DNA of 35,286 bases from Mediterranea sp. (in: CFB group bacteria) (GTDB lineage: Bacteria; Bacteroidota; Bacteroidia; Bacteroidales; Bacteroidaceae), in contig JAIRNG010000083.1 in assembly GCA_031258135.1 (NCBI GenBank), positions 1 to 35,286 of the forward strand, written 5' to 3'. The position numbers were made by a program, and so were the translations under genes. Below, piece after piece: positions 9,288-20,526 of this stretch (position 1 is the stretch's first letter; each line of letters starts with the position of its first letter). The notes under the pieces were generated by a model. That model was not told the DNA's origin. It saw only the letters and a program-made list of their open reading frames with translations, and made no database searches.

Positions 9288-10043
9288 TTAAAAGGGATGA
9301 TTATGGATCAAAAGAACAATGCCGAGATAGAACGAAAGTTCACATAACAGGGCGGTTGCTCCGCAACAGTCGCCCGTATATCCCTGCAAGCGTCTTTTCA
9401 TGAGCAGATAGAGCAGATAGAGAACCGGCAAAGGCAGCAGGGCGGCCAACCACAAACCCGCCGGCAACACAACTAATAAAGGAACAATTCCACAGAGCAG
9501 GGCAAACACAAATGCACCGGCGCTCATCCGGTCATAAACCGTTTTGATCTTGCTCTCTTCCTCCTTACGGGCATAGGGAAGCAGATGGATCAACTGACCG
9601 GCGACAAATTTGCTCCAGGCATCTCCGGCGATAACCACCCAACAAACCAATGGTACGGAAATCGCACCGAGCAACGTCCACAAAAGAAGAAAATAAAGGA
9701 TCAGGCCAATGACCCCATAACTCCCGGTATGTGAATCTTTCATGATAGCCAATGTACGTTCTTTGGTGGTTGCACTGCCGAAAGCATCAAAGAAATCGGC
9801 CAGCCCGTCTTCATGCAACGCTCCCGTCAGACACAGGCGGCCGGTCATGGCCAATAACACGGCTATGCCCGCGGGTAAAACCATTGAAGAAGCCCACAAC
9901 ACGGCAGCGGTAAACCCTCCTGTCAGCCATCCGGCCAATGGCCAGTAGTCCACCACATGCTTAAAGTTTTCCGCGGGCGCCTCTTTTATTCTCCAGAAAG
10001 GCAACCGGGTAAAGAAGATAAAAGCTGCCAGTACTTTCATCAC
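9288..10043 (-). CDS. cobS: Adenosylcobinamide-GDP ribazoletransferase
   Basis: FFTRLPFW, GALHEDGLADFFDAFG, TGDCCGATALL motifs. Confidence 0.95.
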   Translation of the reverse strand: MMKVLAAFIFFTRLPFWRIKEAPAENFKHVVDYWPLAGWLTGGFTAAVLWASSMVLPAGIAVLLAMTGRLCLTGALHEDGLADFFDAFGSATTKERTLAIMKDSHTGSYGVIGLILYFLLLWTLLGAISVPLVCWVVIAGDAWSKFVAGQLIHLLPYARKEEESKIKTVYDRMSAGAFVFALLCGIVPLLVVLPAGLWLAALLPLPVLYLLYLLMKRRLQGYTGDCCGATALLCELSFYLGIVLLIHNHPF

Positions 10044-11080
10044 TAAAAATATTTGGTCACATTGGTTTCCTGAAAACTGTCCATCTCATTGATCATCCGC
10101 ACAGCCGAGTCCACAACCGGATAAGCGCATATTGCGCCCGTACCTTCGCCCAACCGTAATCCTAAGCTCAACAGCGGCTTAACGTTCATGTATTCCAATA
10201 GCTGTCTGTGCCCGGCTTCATCTCCCTGATGGGCGAATATGGCATAATCCAAAACCTGCGGATACAGCATGGATGCAACAAGGATACAATTGGTCATGAT
10301 AAAACCATCGACGAGAATGACCATTTTCAGTTCGGCGGCTTCCAACATGCCACCGATCGCCATGACCATCTCAAAACCGCCGAAATAAGAGACAATATCG
10401 AGCAGGGAGCGGTCTCCGGAATAGTTCTTCATGGCTTTTTTCAGAATGGAATATTTACGGCGAACGCCTTCACTGTCCAGGCCGCTGCCGGCTCCCACAC
10501 AATTCTCAAGGGGAATACCGGTGAAATAACTCATCCAGACGGAAGAGGGTGATGTATTCCCGATACCCATCTCACCGAAACTGATGATATTGCATCCTTC
10601 GTTGAAGCTGTCACGCACCACAGCCGCACCGTGTTCTATACACTGTTTCAATTCGGCTCTGGTCATCGCAGGCCCATAGCGGAAATTTGCGGTTCCCTTA
10701 CGTACTTTACGGTCAATGATCCCGCTACCGGCGGGAAAATCATAATCCACTCCGGCATCCACCACTTTCAATGTGAATCCATGCTGCCGGCAGAGGAAAT
10801 TCACGCCCCCCCCTCCTTTGAGGAAATGAAGGGTCTGTTGCCAGGTCACTTCTTTAGGCGACAGGCTGACGCCCTCATCGGCAATGCCATGATCGGCAGC
10901 AAAAATAATATTATGCGGATTCCTTAAAACCGGACTTGTCGTCTGCCGGATCATGGCCACCTGCAATGCGATCTCTTCCAGTCTTCCCAATGCGCCTTTC
11001 GGCTTGGTCAGGTTATCTATTTTACGGATGATCTTCCCGCGGATAGCGTCATCCGGTTTCGTTATATTGAATATCTTCAT
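10043..11080 (-). CDS. cobT: Nicotinate-nucleotide--dimethylbenzimidazole phosphoribosyltransferase
   Basis: [54 protein letters not shown]. Confidence 0.96.
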   Translation of the reverse strand: MKIFNITKPDDAIRGKIIRKIDNLTKPKGALGRLEEIALQVAMIRQTTSPVLRNPHNIIFAADHGIADEGVSLSPKEVTWQQTLHFLKGGGGVNFLCRQHGFTLKVVDAGVDYDFPAGSGIIDRKVRKGTANFRYGPAMTRAELKQCIEHGAAVVRDSFNEGCNIISFGEMGIGNTSPSSVWMSYFTGIPLENCVGAGSGLDSEGVRRKYSILKKAMKNYSGDRSLLDIVSYFGGFEMVMAIGGMLEAAELKMVILVDGFIMTNCILVASMLYPQVLDYAIFAHQGDEAGHRQLLEYMNVKPLLSLGLRLGEGTGAICAYPVVDSAVRMINEMDSFQETNVTKYF

Positions 11081-11083
11081 AAA

Positions 11084-11593
11084 CTATTTAATTTTCACAG
11101 GGATCCCCGATACCATAAGAACAACCTGACCGGCTTTCTGTGCGATGTACTGATTTACCCATCCCTGCAGGTCGGTGAATTTACGTTGCACCTCATTTTC
11201 AGCTACTCCTCCCATCCCGATCTCATTGGTGACAAAAATGAATGTGGCGTCCTGTGCCGTAAACTTATCAAATTCGGCCTTTATAGCATCGAGGGATTCG
11301 TCTATATCGGAATCGGAATCAAAAAAGAAATTGGTACTCCACAACGTTACGCAGTCAATCAAAACCACACGGCCTTCCAGTTGATGGCGGCTCAGCTGCT
11401 TTTCTTCTTCGATAGTGGTCCACTCTTTCCCCCGCCGGGATTGATGACGGACCACCCGCCGGCGAAACTCGTCATCCCATATCCGGGAGGTAGCCATATA
11501 GACCGGAGCCGCCGAAAGGGAAAGCGCCAGCTTCTCGGCATAACTGCTCTTCCCCGAACGGGAACCACCGGTAATAAGGATGATCTGTTTCAT
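11084..11593 (-). CDS. cobU: Adenosylcobinamide kinase / adenosylcobinamide-phosphate guanylyltransferase
   Basis: ILITGGSRSGKSSYAEKLA, DCVTLWSTN, FVTNEIGMGGVAEN. Confidence 0.95.
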   Translation of the reverse strand: MKQIILITGGSRSGKSSYAEKLALSLSAAPVYMATSRIWDDEFRRRVVRHQSRRGKEWTTIEEEKQLSRHQLEGRVVLIDCVTLWSTNFFFDSDSDIDESLDAIKAEFDKFTAQDATFIFVTNEIGMGGVAENEVQRKFTDLQGWVNQYIAQKAGQVVLMVSGIPVKIK

Positions 11594-11619
11594 GTGGATT
11601 TAAGATAGATGAATGAACC

Positions 11620-11627
11620 GCAAAGAT
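11620..11627 (-). promoter_or_regulatory. -7 element TATCTTTG upstream of cobU
   Basis: caaagata on +; TAnnTTTG match 27 nt upstream of the cobU start. Confidence 0.45.
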
Positions 11628-11701
11628 ACTGTTTTTCAAAAAACAACGGAAGATTATTTACGGATATAGTGTAGCGCCTTATACGGGATTAGAAATTCCG
11701 G

Positions 11702-13801
11702 TTATTTCATGAACAGTTCCGACTCCGATACATTCGTATGATTATCTATATTCAGCCGGAATTGCTTCAGCCTTTTCAGATCGTGTATGGGAGGTTCTAC
11801 CCCGTAGGGTATCGGCCGGCCGGAGAGTTCCTGAAAGTAGAGCAAACAGGCGTCTCTCCACCAAACGGCATCGCGTATCTGTATTTTCAGTTTGTTCCGT
11901 ATGTGGACGAAACGTTCGGCATCCACATACTTCTCCAGCCTGCCCCAGGCCGTCCGGAAAGAGTTTACGCGCACCACTCCGCGACCGTAAGCATGGCAAA
12001 GTTCTTCCCATAGCGTATTTCCGCTTTTCATCCTGTGATCCCAGGGAACATGGTGGAACCAGAGAATCAATTCTTCGGGGCAAGTAGCCGGGTTGTCAAA
12101 CCGTTCAGCCAAACGGGCATGATACTGTGCCGTGGCATTGCTTCCCGTACGGCTGCGGTCGAATCCGATGCCTTCTGCATCCGCCTTGTGGTAGTAGCCG
12201 GGCATCCAGTCGGGACGGGCGCCGGGAATGTCGCACCAGGGTTCAGGCCCGTAATGGTGACCCCAGGCAAAAAGGTGATGCAATCCGAGAGGCATCATAT
12301 ATTCCACAACCGCTTCGCGGGATTCGAGCATCATACGGCTCAACTCTCCTTTAAAGAAGGAGAAATCCGCCGCTGTCCGATCAGTCGCATCCTTAAATGT
12401 CAACGTGATCCACTCGTCGGCAATTTCCTTTGAGGATAACTGATGATTCCAGGCCAGACGCCCAAAGGCATACCAGTTGGCCTGCGCCAGATGATGTCCG
12501 CACCAGTTCACATCCGTACCGGTATTCGCTACACCGGCTATGGCCTTTATCTTTTGCGGATAGATGCTGCCATCCGTTACGCGAGCCACAGTAGAGCCTT
12601 CTCCTTGCTGATAGGTATCGCTATCCAGACATTCCTTCCACATCGGAGCCAGATAAGCCAGATGATTGGAGAAGCCCAGATATTCCTGTGTGATCTGAAA
12701 TTCGGCCATTACGGGTGTCTTTTTCATTGCACCGAACAGCGGACTGAACGGCTCACGGGGCTGGAAATCCACCGGCCCGTTCTTTACCTGGACGATCACG
12801 TTATCACGGAACCGCCCATCGAAAGGCATAAATTCCCGGTAGGCCTGCTTCGCACGGTCTTCATCTCCGGGATTATAGACAAACGCACGCCACATCACGA
12901 TTCCTTTGTGGGGTTTCAGCGCATCGGCAATCATATTGGCGCCATCTGCGTGGGTACGTCCGAAGTCCTGCGGGCCGGGAAGCCCTTCGGAATTGGCTTT
13001 CACCAGGAAGCCGCCAAAGTCGGGAATGAGTTCATAGATTTCACCGGCTTTATCTTTCCACCAGCGCCGGACGGCTTTATCCGACGGATCGGAGGTTGGA
13101 AGACCTCCCAACTCCGTCGGCGAAGAGAAGTTGATGGACAAATAGACCCTGATGCCATAGGGACGGAATATATCCGCCAGCGCCTTCACTTTCGCAAGAT
13201 AAGCGGCAGAGAGTATCTGCGGACTCGCATTTACATTATTCAATACCGTTGCGTTGATACCGACAGAAGCATTGGCGCGGGCGTAGGCTTCATACCGGGG
13301 TGAGACGGTTGCGGGCAACTCCTCCCAGTTCCAAAGGGAAATTCCGGCATAGCCGCGTTCCACACTCCGGTCCGGGTTATCCCAGTGATTGAGGATACGG
13401 ATATCATAACGGGGGGATTCGACAACCTGAAGCTGTCCGTCGGCTTGCCCCATTTCCTGTAAACGCAACAAGTGATAAGCGCCATAAAGCAACCCTTGCT
13501 CCGTGGCCGACTCTATCGTCACGACATCATCCACCCCCCGGCAACGGATGGAATAACTATCCGGCGACAACCTGCCGCCGCCGGACTTACCCGCAGGTTG
13601 AATCTTTAACAGAACAGGCGTTCCGCCTCTCCACTGAGTACGGATCTCTTTCAATGCAATATCCGTAGTTGGCGATTGCTTATTACAGCTAACCTCTGCA
13701 TGAGCGGTAGCCGGCGCCCGAAGCCACAATCGGCTGCCATCTTCGGCCTGTATCTGTCCTGCGCAGATAATCAGGGAGATGATTGAAATTAATTTCTTCA
13801 T
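11702..13801 (-). CDS. GH67 alpha-glucuronidase with signal peptide
   Basis: GINATVLNNVNASPQIL, GFLVKANSEGLPGPQDFGRTHADGANMIADALKPHKGIVMWRAFVY, DVNWCGHHLAQANWYAFGRLAW. Confidence 0.93.
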   Translation of the reverse strand: MKKLISIISLIICAGQIQAEDGSRLWLRAPATAHAEVSCNKQSPTTDIALKEIRTQWRGGTPVLLKIQPAGKSGGGRLSPDSYSIRCRGVDDVVTIESATEQGLLYGAYHLLRLQEMGQADGQLQVVESPRYDIRILNHWDNPDRSVERGYAGISLWNWEELPATVSPRYEAYARANASVGINATVLNNVNASPQILSAAYLAKVKALADIFRPYGIRVYLSINFSSPTELGGLPTSDPSDKAVRRWWKDKAGEIYELIPDFGGFLVKANSEGLPGPQDFGRTHADGANMIADALKPHKGIVMWRAFVYNPGDEDRAKQAYREFMPFDGRFRDNVIVQVKNGPVDFQPREPFSPLFGAMKKTPVMAEFQITQEYLGFSNHLAYLAPMWKECLDSDTYQQGEGSTVARVTDGSIYPQKIKAIAGVANTGTDVNWCGHHLAQANWYAFGRLAWNHQLSSKEIADEWITLTFKDATDRTAADFSFFKGELSRMMLESREAVVEYMMPLGLHHLFAWGHHYGPEPWCDIPGARPDWMPGYYHKADAEGIGFDRSRTGSNATAQYHARLAERFDNPATCPEELILWFHHVPWDHRMKSGNTLWEELCHAYGRGVVRVNSFRTAWGRLEKYVDAERFVHIRNKLKIQIRDAVWWRDACLLYFQELSGRPIPYGVEPPIHDLKRLKQFRLNIDNHTNVSESELFMK

Positions 13802-13827
13802 AAATACATATTACTTCAGTACTCAAT

Positions 13828-15324
13828 CTATAATTTTATCTTCTTTGAAACAGGGCGTGATTCATTCTGCAACCGGTCTAACGCCGTTACGACATAGTGA
13901 CATTTCGTCTTTCCCTCAGTATAAGGCAGCTTATAGTACGTATTCCTTGTTATGCTCACGATACGTGACGGATCATCGAGATTCACTTTTTCTTTATGGC
14001 CGAACCGGTAGATAACATAATGAGTGGCGCGATTCATCTCATCTTTTACTTCCGGCGCTTCCCAGAAGAGCATATAGCCATCTTCCGTCCAGGCCTTCTT
14101 CAGCCTGCCGACCCTGCCGGGAGCTTCATTGTCCATAAATTCAAACACGGGCTGAAGCGCCGGATATTTATGATACTCCTGCATCAACGCATCGCGATAA
14201 CATCCTTCGTTGTTCACGACCGAACCGGCCGGCCACTGGCAACTGCCGCCAATCGTCCGGTATGAACGCTGGATACTCATCTTACGGGGCAACTGATTGA
14301 TATTCATGTTCTCCGGGTCGGCGTTCATTATCGTATTCGGAACAGACTGACCGATAAACAACGGACGGTTTTCCGCGTTGCACGCCCACCAGTCTACCAA
14401 TTTCCGATAATCGGCCAGCGGATGTCCTACGTGCCAGTAAATCTGAGGAATATTGTAATCTATCCAGCCTTCGCGAACCCATAAAAGCACATCGGCATAC
14501 AGATCGTCATAGTTCTGCAACGCTTTGGTATCGCTGCCCGACGGATCATTGCTCTGATTACGATATACGCCGAAAGGACTGACGCCAAACTTCACCCAGG
14601 GCTTCAATGCACGGACGGTTTCATGTATCTCCCTGATCAGCAGATTCACGTTGTTGCGCCTCCAGTCTCCCCTGTCGGTAAAATCACCCCCATAGACCGC
14701 GAAACTCCCGTCATCCGGATAATCCGTTCCGCCGTCCGGATACGGATAAAAATAATCATCCATGTGGATACCGTCGACATCATAACGGTTCACAATATCC
14801 GTAATCACTTTACATATATGTATGCGATTCTCCGTGAAAGCCGGATCGAAGAACAATTTATTGTCATATACGACAAACCGCTCAGGATACATATTATATA
14901 TATGTGTGGAGGCCAGCTCATGAGTTATATTCGTCTTTGCACGATACGGATTGATCCAGGCATGAAGTTCCATATTACGCCTGTGACATTCTTCCACCAT
15001 AAATTCCAACGGATCCCAATAGGGTTCCGGAGCCATACCCTGCACTCCCGTCAGGAAGCGGCTCCAAGGCTCGTAAGCCGAATTGTACAACGCATCCGCT
15101 TCCGGACGGACCTGGAACATAATCACATTCATACCTGCCGCCTGCAAGGCATCCAACTGACCGGTCAAGGCTGCCTTTACCGTTCCGGAAGGAAGACCGC
15201 AGAACTGCCCGTTCACCGTTTGTATCCAGGCGCCGCGGAATTCACGTTTAGGATAGATTGCCTGTGCATGTAACGGCAAACATGCGGAAAGTAATACAAA
15301 GAAAGGTAAGTACATCCTGGTCAT
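13828..15324 (-). CDS. GH10-like glycosyl hydrolase (GHL10/DUF187 family) with signal peptide
   Basis: EFRGAWIQTVNGQF, NVIMFQVRPEADALYNSAYEPWS, ELHAWINPYRA, DVDGIHMDDYFYPYP, VKFGVSPFGVYRN. Confidence 0.92.
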   Translation of the reverse strand: MTRMYLPFFVLLSACLPLHAQAIYPKREFRGAWIQTVNGQFCGLPSGTVKAALTGQLDALQAAGMNVIMFQVRPEADALYNSAYEPWSRFLTGVQGMAPEPYWDPLEFMVEECHRRNMELHAWINPYRAKTNITHELASTHIYNMYPERFVVYDNKLFFDPAFTENRIHICKVITDIVNRYDVDGIHMDDYFYPYPDGGTDYPDDGSFAVYGGDFTDRGDWRRNNVNLLIREIHETVRALKPWVKFGVSPFGVYRNQSNDPSGSDTKALQNYDDLYADVLLWVREGWIDYNIPQIYWHVGHPLADYRKLVDWWACNAENRPLFIGQSVPNTIMNADPENMNINQLPRKMSIQRSYRTIGGSCQWPAGSVVNNEGCYRDALMQEYHKYPALQPVFEFMDNEAPGRVGRLKKAWTEDGYMLFWEAPEVKDEMNRATHYVIYRFGHKEKVNLDDPSRIVSITRNTYYKLPYTEGKTKCHYVVTALDRLQNESRPVSKKIKL

Positions 15325-15353
15325 AATATTCCTGTTTCTTATTTACCGGAAGG

Positions 15354-15361
15354 CAAAGATA
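15354..15361 (-). promoter_or_regulatory. -7 element TATCTTTG for the GHL10 / GH67 unit
   Basis: caaagata on +, 30 nt upstream of the GHL10 start. Confidence 0.4.
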
Positions 15362-15406
15362 AAGTTTATTTAGGATTGGCAACTACTCATTTCACTAAAT
15401 TAATAG

Positions 15407-15414
15407 TAACTTTG
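15407..15414 (+). promoter_or_regulatory. -7 element TAACTTTG for uvrA
   Basis: TAnnTTTG match 29 nt upstream of the uvrA ATG at 15444. Confidence 0.45.
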
Positions 15415-15443
15415 GCGACCTGAAAACTTCTAACTTCTTCAAC

Positions 15444-18257
15444 ATGTCCGACAGTAAATATATAAGCATCAAGGGAGCGCGGGTGAATAACCTGAAAAAT
15501 ATCGATGTGAACATCCCACGCAATAAATTGGTCGTGATCACAGGACTTTCCGGTTCGGGCAAGTCATCCCTGGCTTTTGACACACTGTACGCCGAAGGAC
15601 AACGGCGTTACGTGGAAAGCCTGTCATCTTACGCCCGTCAATTCCTTGGACGTATGAGCAAGCCGGAATGTGATTTCATCAAAGGCATACCTCCCGCAAT
15701 CGCCATCGAGCAGAAAGTAAGCAGCCGGAACCCGCGTTCGACTGTGGGTACAAGCACCGAGATATATGAATATCTGCGCTTGCTCTTTGCCCGTATCGGA
15801 AAGACATTCAGTCCGGTGAGCGGACAAGAGGTCAGGAAGCATAACATAGAGGACATCGTGAACTGTATGCTATCTTATCCGGAAGGAACAAGATACGCCA
15901 TACTTACAACTTTCCGTTTACCCGGAGGCCGGACGCTGCAACAGCAACTGGAGATCGACCTGAAACAAGGTTTTAACCGTATCGAGGTCAATGGAGAAAC
16001 GGAGCGTATCGAGGACTATATTCCCCGGGACGGCGACACGGTCTACCTGTTGGTAGACCGCATGGCTGTGGACAGTACCAAAGACGCCATCAGCCGCCTG
16101 ACCGATTCCGCCGAGACAGCCATGTATGAAGGAGGCGGGATTTGCATGTTACGTTTCTATCTACCCGATGGGAGCAGCAAGCTGCACACATTCAGCACTA
16201 CATTCGAAGCCGACGGAATAACTTTTGAGGAGCCCAACGATCAGATGTTCTCCTTTAACTCTCCGGCAGGCGCTTGCCCGGAATGTGAGGGATTCGGAAC
16301 AGTCATCGGGATAGACGAACACCTGGTGGTTCCCAACCGGGCCTTATCCGTTTACGACGGGGCTGTTGTGTGCTGGCGCGGCGAAAAGATGGGCGAATGG
16401 AAAGACGAGTTGATATATAATGCCGATAAATTCAGCTTCCCCATATTCACCCCATACTACGAACTGACCCATGAACAACGCCGGACGCTTTGGGAGGGCA
16501 ACCGGTTTTTCCATGGCATAAATGATTTCTTCCACATGCTGGAAGAGAACCAGTATAAGATTCAGTATCGTGTCATACTGGCCCGTTACCGCGGCAAGAC
16601 CCTTTGTCCCGCATGTCACGGCACGCGCCTGAAGCCGGAAGCCGGTTATGTACGCGTAGGCGGCAGGCGTATCAGCGAACTGGTTGACCTGCCTGTCACC
16701 GAACTGAAACAATTCTTCGATACGCTGACGTTGGACAATCATGATAAAGCTGTTTCAACGCGTATATTGACGGAAATAAACAGCCGGATCAGTTTCCTTA
16801 TCAATGTCGGATTAGGATACCTGACCCTCAACCGGCTCAGCAATTCGCTCTCCGGCGGTGAAAGCCAGCGCATCAACCTGGCGACCTCATTGGGCAGCAG
16901 CTTGGTGGGTAGCCTGTATATCCTTGACGAACCGAGCATCGGGTTACACAGCCGCGACACGGACCGGCTCATAGCGGTGCTCCGGCAGTTACAGGAGTTG
17001 GGCAACACGGTGATCGTTGTAGAACATGATGAAGAGATCATCCGTGCCGCCGATTACATAATCGACATAGGCCCGAAGGCCGGCCGGCTGGGAGGTGAGA
17101 TCGTTTACGAAGGCGGGATGAACGACCTGAAAAAGGATAGCAACAGTTACACCGTACACTACCTGCTGGGAGAAGAGACGATACCCGTTCCCCCATCCCG
17201 CCGCCCGTGGAACAATTATATCAGGATTAAAGGCGCCCGCGAGAACAACCTGAAAGGCATCGACGTTAAGTTCCCGTTGAACGTGATGACGGTAGTGACC
17301 GGCGTGTCCGGTTCCGGAAAGAGCACATTGGTGCGCGACATCTTCTACAGGGCTCTGAGGCGGGAACTGGATGAGGGCAGCGACCGTCCCGGAGAATTTA
17401 CCGGCATTGAGGGCGACATCAGACATTTACACCATATCGAATTTGTCGATCAGAACCCGATAGGAAAATCCAGCCGCAGCAACCCTGCCACCTATCTTAG
17501 GGTTTACGATGAAATCCGTAAGCTATGGGCCGACCAGCCCCTGTCCAAACAGATGGGGTATTCCGCCGGGTATTTCAGTTTCAACAGTGAAGGTGGACGT
17601 TGCGAGGAATGTAAAGGTGAGGGTACGATAACGGTGGAGATGCAGTTCATGGCCGACCTGGTATTGGAATGTGAATCGTGCCACGGCAAACGTTTCAAGA
17701 CCGACACGCTGGACGTCCGGTTCCATGGGATGAACATCTGTGACGTACTCGACATGACAATCAACCAGGCCGTCGAGTTCTTCACGCAGCATGGGCAAAA
17801 AAAGATCGTCAGGAAGCTGCTCCCCTTACAGGACGTCGGGCTCGGATATATCAAGCTGGGACAAACCTCCTCGACACTGTCGGGCGGTGAGAATCAACGT
17901 GTAAAACTGGCCTATTACCTCAGTCAGGAAAAGGCGTGCCCCACCCTGTTTATCTTTGACGAACCCACGACAGGACTTCACTTCCATGACATCCGTAAAC
18001 TGCTGGAAGCTTTCGACGCGTTGATTCGCCGGGGTCATACTATTGTCATCATCGAGCACAATATGGACGTAATAAAATGTGCGGACCATGTTATCGACCT
18101 TGGCCCGGAAGGAGGAGACAAAGGCGGGAACCTGGTAGCGGCCGGCGCTCCGGAAGAAGTTGCCGCCTGTGCCGCCAGCTATACCGGACGGTTCCTGAAA
18201 GAGAAATTAAAGCACTCCTCCCCCCCCTTTTATCCACAACCTCACGGTCAGAAGTAA
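15444..18257 (+). CDS. uvrA: Excinuclease ABC subunit A
   Basis: [60 protein letters not shown]; two ABC signatures ([16 protein letters not shown]); CxxC zinc motifs. Confidence 0.98.
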   Translation: MSDSKYISIKGARVNNLKNIDVNIPRNKLVVITGLSGSGKSSLAFDTLYAEGQRRYVESLSSYARQFLGRMSKPECDFIKGIPPAIAIEQKVSSRNPRSTVGTSTEIYEYLRLLFARIGKTFSPVSGQEVRKHNIEDIVNCMLSYPEGTRYAILTTFRLPGGRTLQQQLEIDLKQGFNRIEVNGETERIEDYIPRDGDTVYLLVDRMAVDSTKDAISRLTDSAETAMYEGGGICMLRFYLPDGSSKLHTFSTTFEADGITFEEPNDQMFSFNSPAGACPECEGFGTVIGIDEHLVVPNRALSVYDGAVVCWRGEKMGEWKDELIYNADKFSFPIFTPYYELTHEQRRTLWEGNRFFHGINDFFHMLEENQYKIQYRVILARYRGKTLCPACHGTRLKPEAGYVRVGGRRISELVDLPVTELKQFFDTLTLDNHDKAVSTRILTEINSRISFLINVGLGYLTLNRLSNSLSGGESQRINLATSLGSSLVGSLYILDEPSIGLHSRDTDRLIAVLRQLQELGNTVIVVEHDEEIIRAADYIIDIGPKAGRLGGEIVYEGGMNDLKKDSNSYTVHYLLGEETIPVPPSRRPWNNYIRIKGARENNLKGIDVKFPLNVMTVVTGVSGSGKSTLVRDIFYRALRRELDEGSDRPGEFTGIEGDIRHLHHIEFVDQNPIGKSSRSNPATYLRVYDEIRKLWADQPLSKQMGYSAGYFSFNSEGGRCEECKGEGTITVEMQFMADLVLECESCHGKRFKTDTLDVRFHGMNICDVLDMTINQAVEFFTQHGQKKIVRKLLPLQDVGLGYIKLGQTSSTLSGGENQRVKLAYYLSQEKACPTLFIFDEPTTGLHFHDIRKLLEAFDALIRRGHTIVIIEHNMDVIKCADHVIDLGPEGGDKGGNLVAAGAPEEVAACAASYTGRFLKEKLKHSSPPFYPQPHGQK

Positions 18258-18733
18258 AGCCCGAACCCCACTTTCAATCCGAATTTGGAATAGGCGCTGT
18301 CTTTGAAACTAAGATCGTAATAAACGGCCGGCTCCAATGTAATGGTTTTGGTAATGAAGAAGGCATACCCGGCCTCGGCAAAAGCGCCCAGGTCTGTTAC
18401 GGAACCGCTTGACTCCGGTTTCCAATACTCCATCTTAACTCCCGCACCGAGATAAACGCCTGTTGTCTGGAAGTAATAACGTCCGCTGACACTGGTGCGA
18501 TACGAATCGACGGGTCTCGTCCAGTTGCCTCCCACACCGACCATCAGCGCGGCATTATCTATCAGGAAAGCTCCCGCCTGTGTGTTTATACCGAAGCTGG
18601 TGCCCTCGTAGCTGCTCTGCGAATAGCTTAATCCTGTAACAGAAGGATTTACGACCCATTTCCCCTGCTCAAACTGCGCCTTGGCTGCAATTGACATACC
18701 CAACAGGCAAAGGCTAAAAACTACTTTTCTCAT
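18248..18733 (-). CDS. Outer-membrane beta-barrel protein (about 160 aa)
   Basis: Signal peptide MRKVVFSLCLLGMSIAAKAQ; alternating beta-strand pattern; terminal aromatic (GFGLYF). Confidence 0.85.
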   Translation of the reverse strand: MRKVVFSLCLLGMSIAAKAQFEQGKWVVNPSVTGLSYSQSSYEGTSFGINTQAGAFLIDNAALMVGVGGNWTRPVDSYRTSVSGRYYFQTTGVYLGAGVKMEYWKPESSGSVTDLGAFAEAGYAFFITKTITLEPAVYYDLSFKDSAYSKFGLKVGFGLYF

Positions 18734-18965
18734 TCTTGTTTGTTTTTTTGTTCATTATATCTTCCTTGCGGCGCTCCCGCATTTCCTCCTTCTTCCTCAG
18801 GACAAACCAGAGAGCAAGAACAATAACGTAAGAAACGCCCAGGATTACATACTTTTCCGTACTCCCAATCTCCGTGTTACGCGGCAGAAAATAAACAGCC
18901 ATTGCGGTCACGTAGATAAATAATGCCAGAGTCAGCCAAACCGGCTTCTTTACTTTCCCTCTCAT
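18714..18965 (-). CDS. Small two-TM membrane protein (83 aa), translationally coupled to cstA
   Basis: AGGAG-N6-ATGA: start ATG overlaps the cstA TGA. Sequence MRGKVKKPVWLTLALFIYVTAMAVYFLP...YVILGVSYVIVLALWFVLRKKEE. Shorter than the ORF-track 18714..19184. Confidence 0.75.
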   Translation of the reverse strand: MRGKVKKPVWLTLALFIYVTAMAVYFLPRNTEIGSTEKYVILGVSYVIVLALWFVLRKKEEMRERRKEDIMNKKTNKNEKSSF

Positions 18966-20401
18966 ATACATCTCCTGTTGAATCTCTTTCTCCATACCCT
19001 GTACCACACGGCGCTCACCGCCACACATACGCCTCCCGCAACATAAGAGTGCGTTTCGGAAAGGCCTAATCCCTCCGGTGCGACACAGATGTATGTTACA
19101 CAGACCGCAGTCATAAGCAATGCCGGAATAAGGGTGACCAAAAAAGGTTTCCCCGCCCGCGTAAGATAGACGGTCAACGCCCATAAGGTAAACACGGAAA
19201 GCGCCTGATTGGACCAGGCGAAATAACGCCAGATAACGTTAAAACCCTCCTTGTCCCTGAGGCTGAAGAGCAAAACGGCCATCGTTACTAAAAGTATCGG
19301 CACACAGACGATCAGGCGCTTCGACAAAGACCGCTGCCCGACCTTGAACATATCCGCCACCAGAAGGCGGGCGGACCGCAATGCCGTATCACCGGTAGAG
19401 ATGGGAGCCGCAATGATTCCCAGAATAGCCAGCAACCCGCCGAACGCGCCCAACCATCCGTTGGATATGCCGGAAGCCACATCGGCGCCGGTATAAAGCG
19501 TCTCTTTTCCGTCCAGCATATAGCTGACGCCGTTTTCCTTAAAGAAAGAAGTAGCCGCCGCCGCCCAGATCAAAGCAACGATGCCCTCGGCAACCATCGC
19601 CCCGTAGAAAACAGGGCGCCCTTGCCGCTCGCCGGTCATGCACCGGGCCATCAACGGCGATTGCGTGGCATGAAAACCGGAAATCGCTCCACAGGCAATG
19701 GAGACAAACATCATGGGGAAGACGGACAATCCCGTATAGTTCTCTCCCAGCCCCTCCGTAATCTCGGGCAATTGCGGATGACGCCAGAACAACATGAACA
19801 GAATGCCGAGAGCCATAAATAGCAAGACCACGGCGAAAACAGGATAGATCTTACCTATAACCTTATCTATCGGAAGCAACGTAGCCAGGACATAATAGAT
19901 AAAGATAACGATGATCCAGAACGTCGCGTCCAGGTGGGCAGGCGTCATGTTGGCCAGCAATCCGGCAGGGCCGGACACAAAGACAGCGCCGACAAGCACC
20001 AGCAGCACAACCGTGAAAACACGCATCACCCGCTTCGCGCCCAATCCCAGATAACGCCCGACCGTATCAGGCAATGACTCGCCGTTGTTGCGCAACGAAA
20101 GCATACCCGCCAGGTAATCGTGCGTAGCCCCCGCAAAAATAGTACCGGCCACAATCCAGATATAAGACGCCGTACCGAACTGCGCTCCCATGATCGCCCC
20201 GAAGACAGGCCCCAGGCCGGCGATATTCAGAAACTGTATCATGAAGAGCTTCCAGCCGGGCATAGGTATATAGTCAACCCCGTCGGGATGCAGAAGCGCC
20301 GGAGTAGGCTTGGCCGTCGGCCGGACAATACGCTCTATGATTTTACCGTATACGAAATATCCGCCGATAAGCAATAAGAGGCTGGCTGTAAATGTAATCA
20401 T
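18962..20401 (-). CDS. cstA: Carbon starvation protein A (CstA) family peptide transporter
   Basis: GPVFGAIMGAQFGTASYIWIVAGTIFAGATHDYLAGMLSLRNNGESLPDTVGRYLG; ISTGDTALRSARL; start moved to MITFTASLL. Confidence 0.93.
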   Translation of the reverse strand: MITFTASLLLLIGGYFVYGKIIERIVRPTAKPTPALLHPDGVDYIPMPGWKLFMIQFLNIAGLGPVFGAIMGAQFGTASYIWIVAGTIFAGATHDYLAGMLSLRNNGESLPDTVGRYLGLGAKRVMRVFTVVLLVLVGAVFVSGPAGLLANMTPAHLDATFWIIVIFIYYVLATLLPIDKVIGKIYPVFAVVLLFMALGILFMLFWRHPQLPEITEGLGENYTGLSVFPMMFVSIACGAISGFHATQSPLMARCMTGERQGRPVFYGAMVAEGIVALIWAAAATSFFKENGVSYMLDGKETLYTGADVASGISNGWLGAFGGLLAILGIIAAPISTGDTALRSARLLVADMFKVGQRSLSKRLIVCVPILLVTMAVLLFSLRDKEGFNVIWRYFAWSNQALSVFTLWALTVYLTRAGKPFLVTLIPALLMTAVCVTYICVAPEGLGLSETHSYVAGGVCVAVSAVWYRVWRKRFNRRCI

Positions 20402-20430
20402 AATGGTTCTCCCCCCCGTTTTACGAAAGG

Positions 20431-20438
20431 CAAAAATA
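20431..20438 (-). promoter_or_regulatory. -7 element TATTTTTG for cstA, with a TTG about 20 nt upstream
   Basis: caaaaata on + at 20431-20438; caa at 20459-20461. Confidence 0.4.
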
Positions 20439-20526
20439 GTAATTCGGACGAAATAACACAAGAATACAAGCCGTTTTGCTATACTTTACCCAAAAAACAA
20501 AGACACGACTCCTACGCTGTATCTGT

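Noticed and set aside
12443-13303. 286-aa ORF on + opposite the GH67 gene
   Set aside because: Antisense shadow of a well-supported alpha-glucuronidase.
18224-18231. C8 tract near the uvrA 3' end as a phase-variation switch
   Set aside because: Falls in the last few non-conserved codons of UvrA; a frameshift would change only the tail, so little functional consequence is expected.
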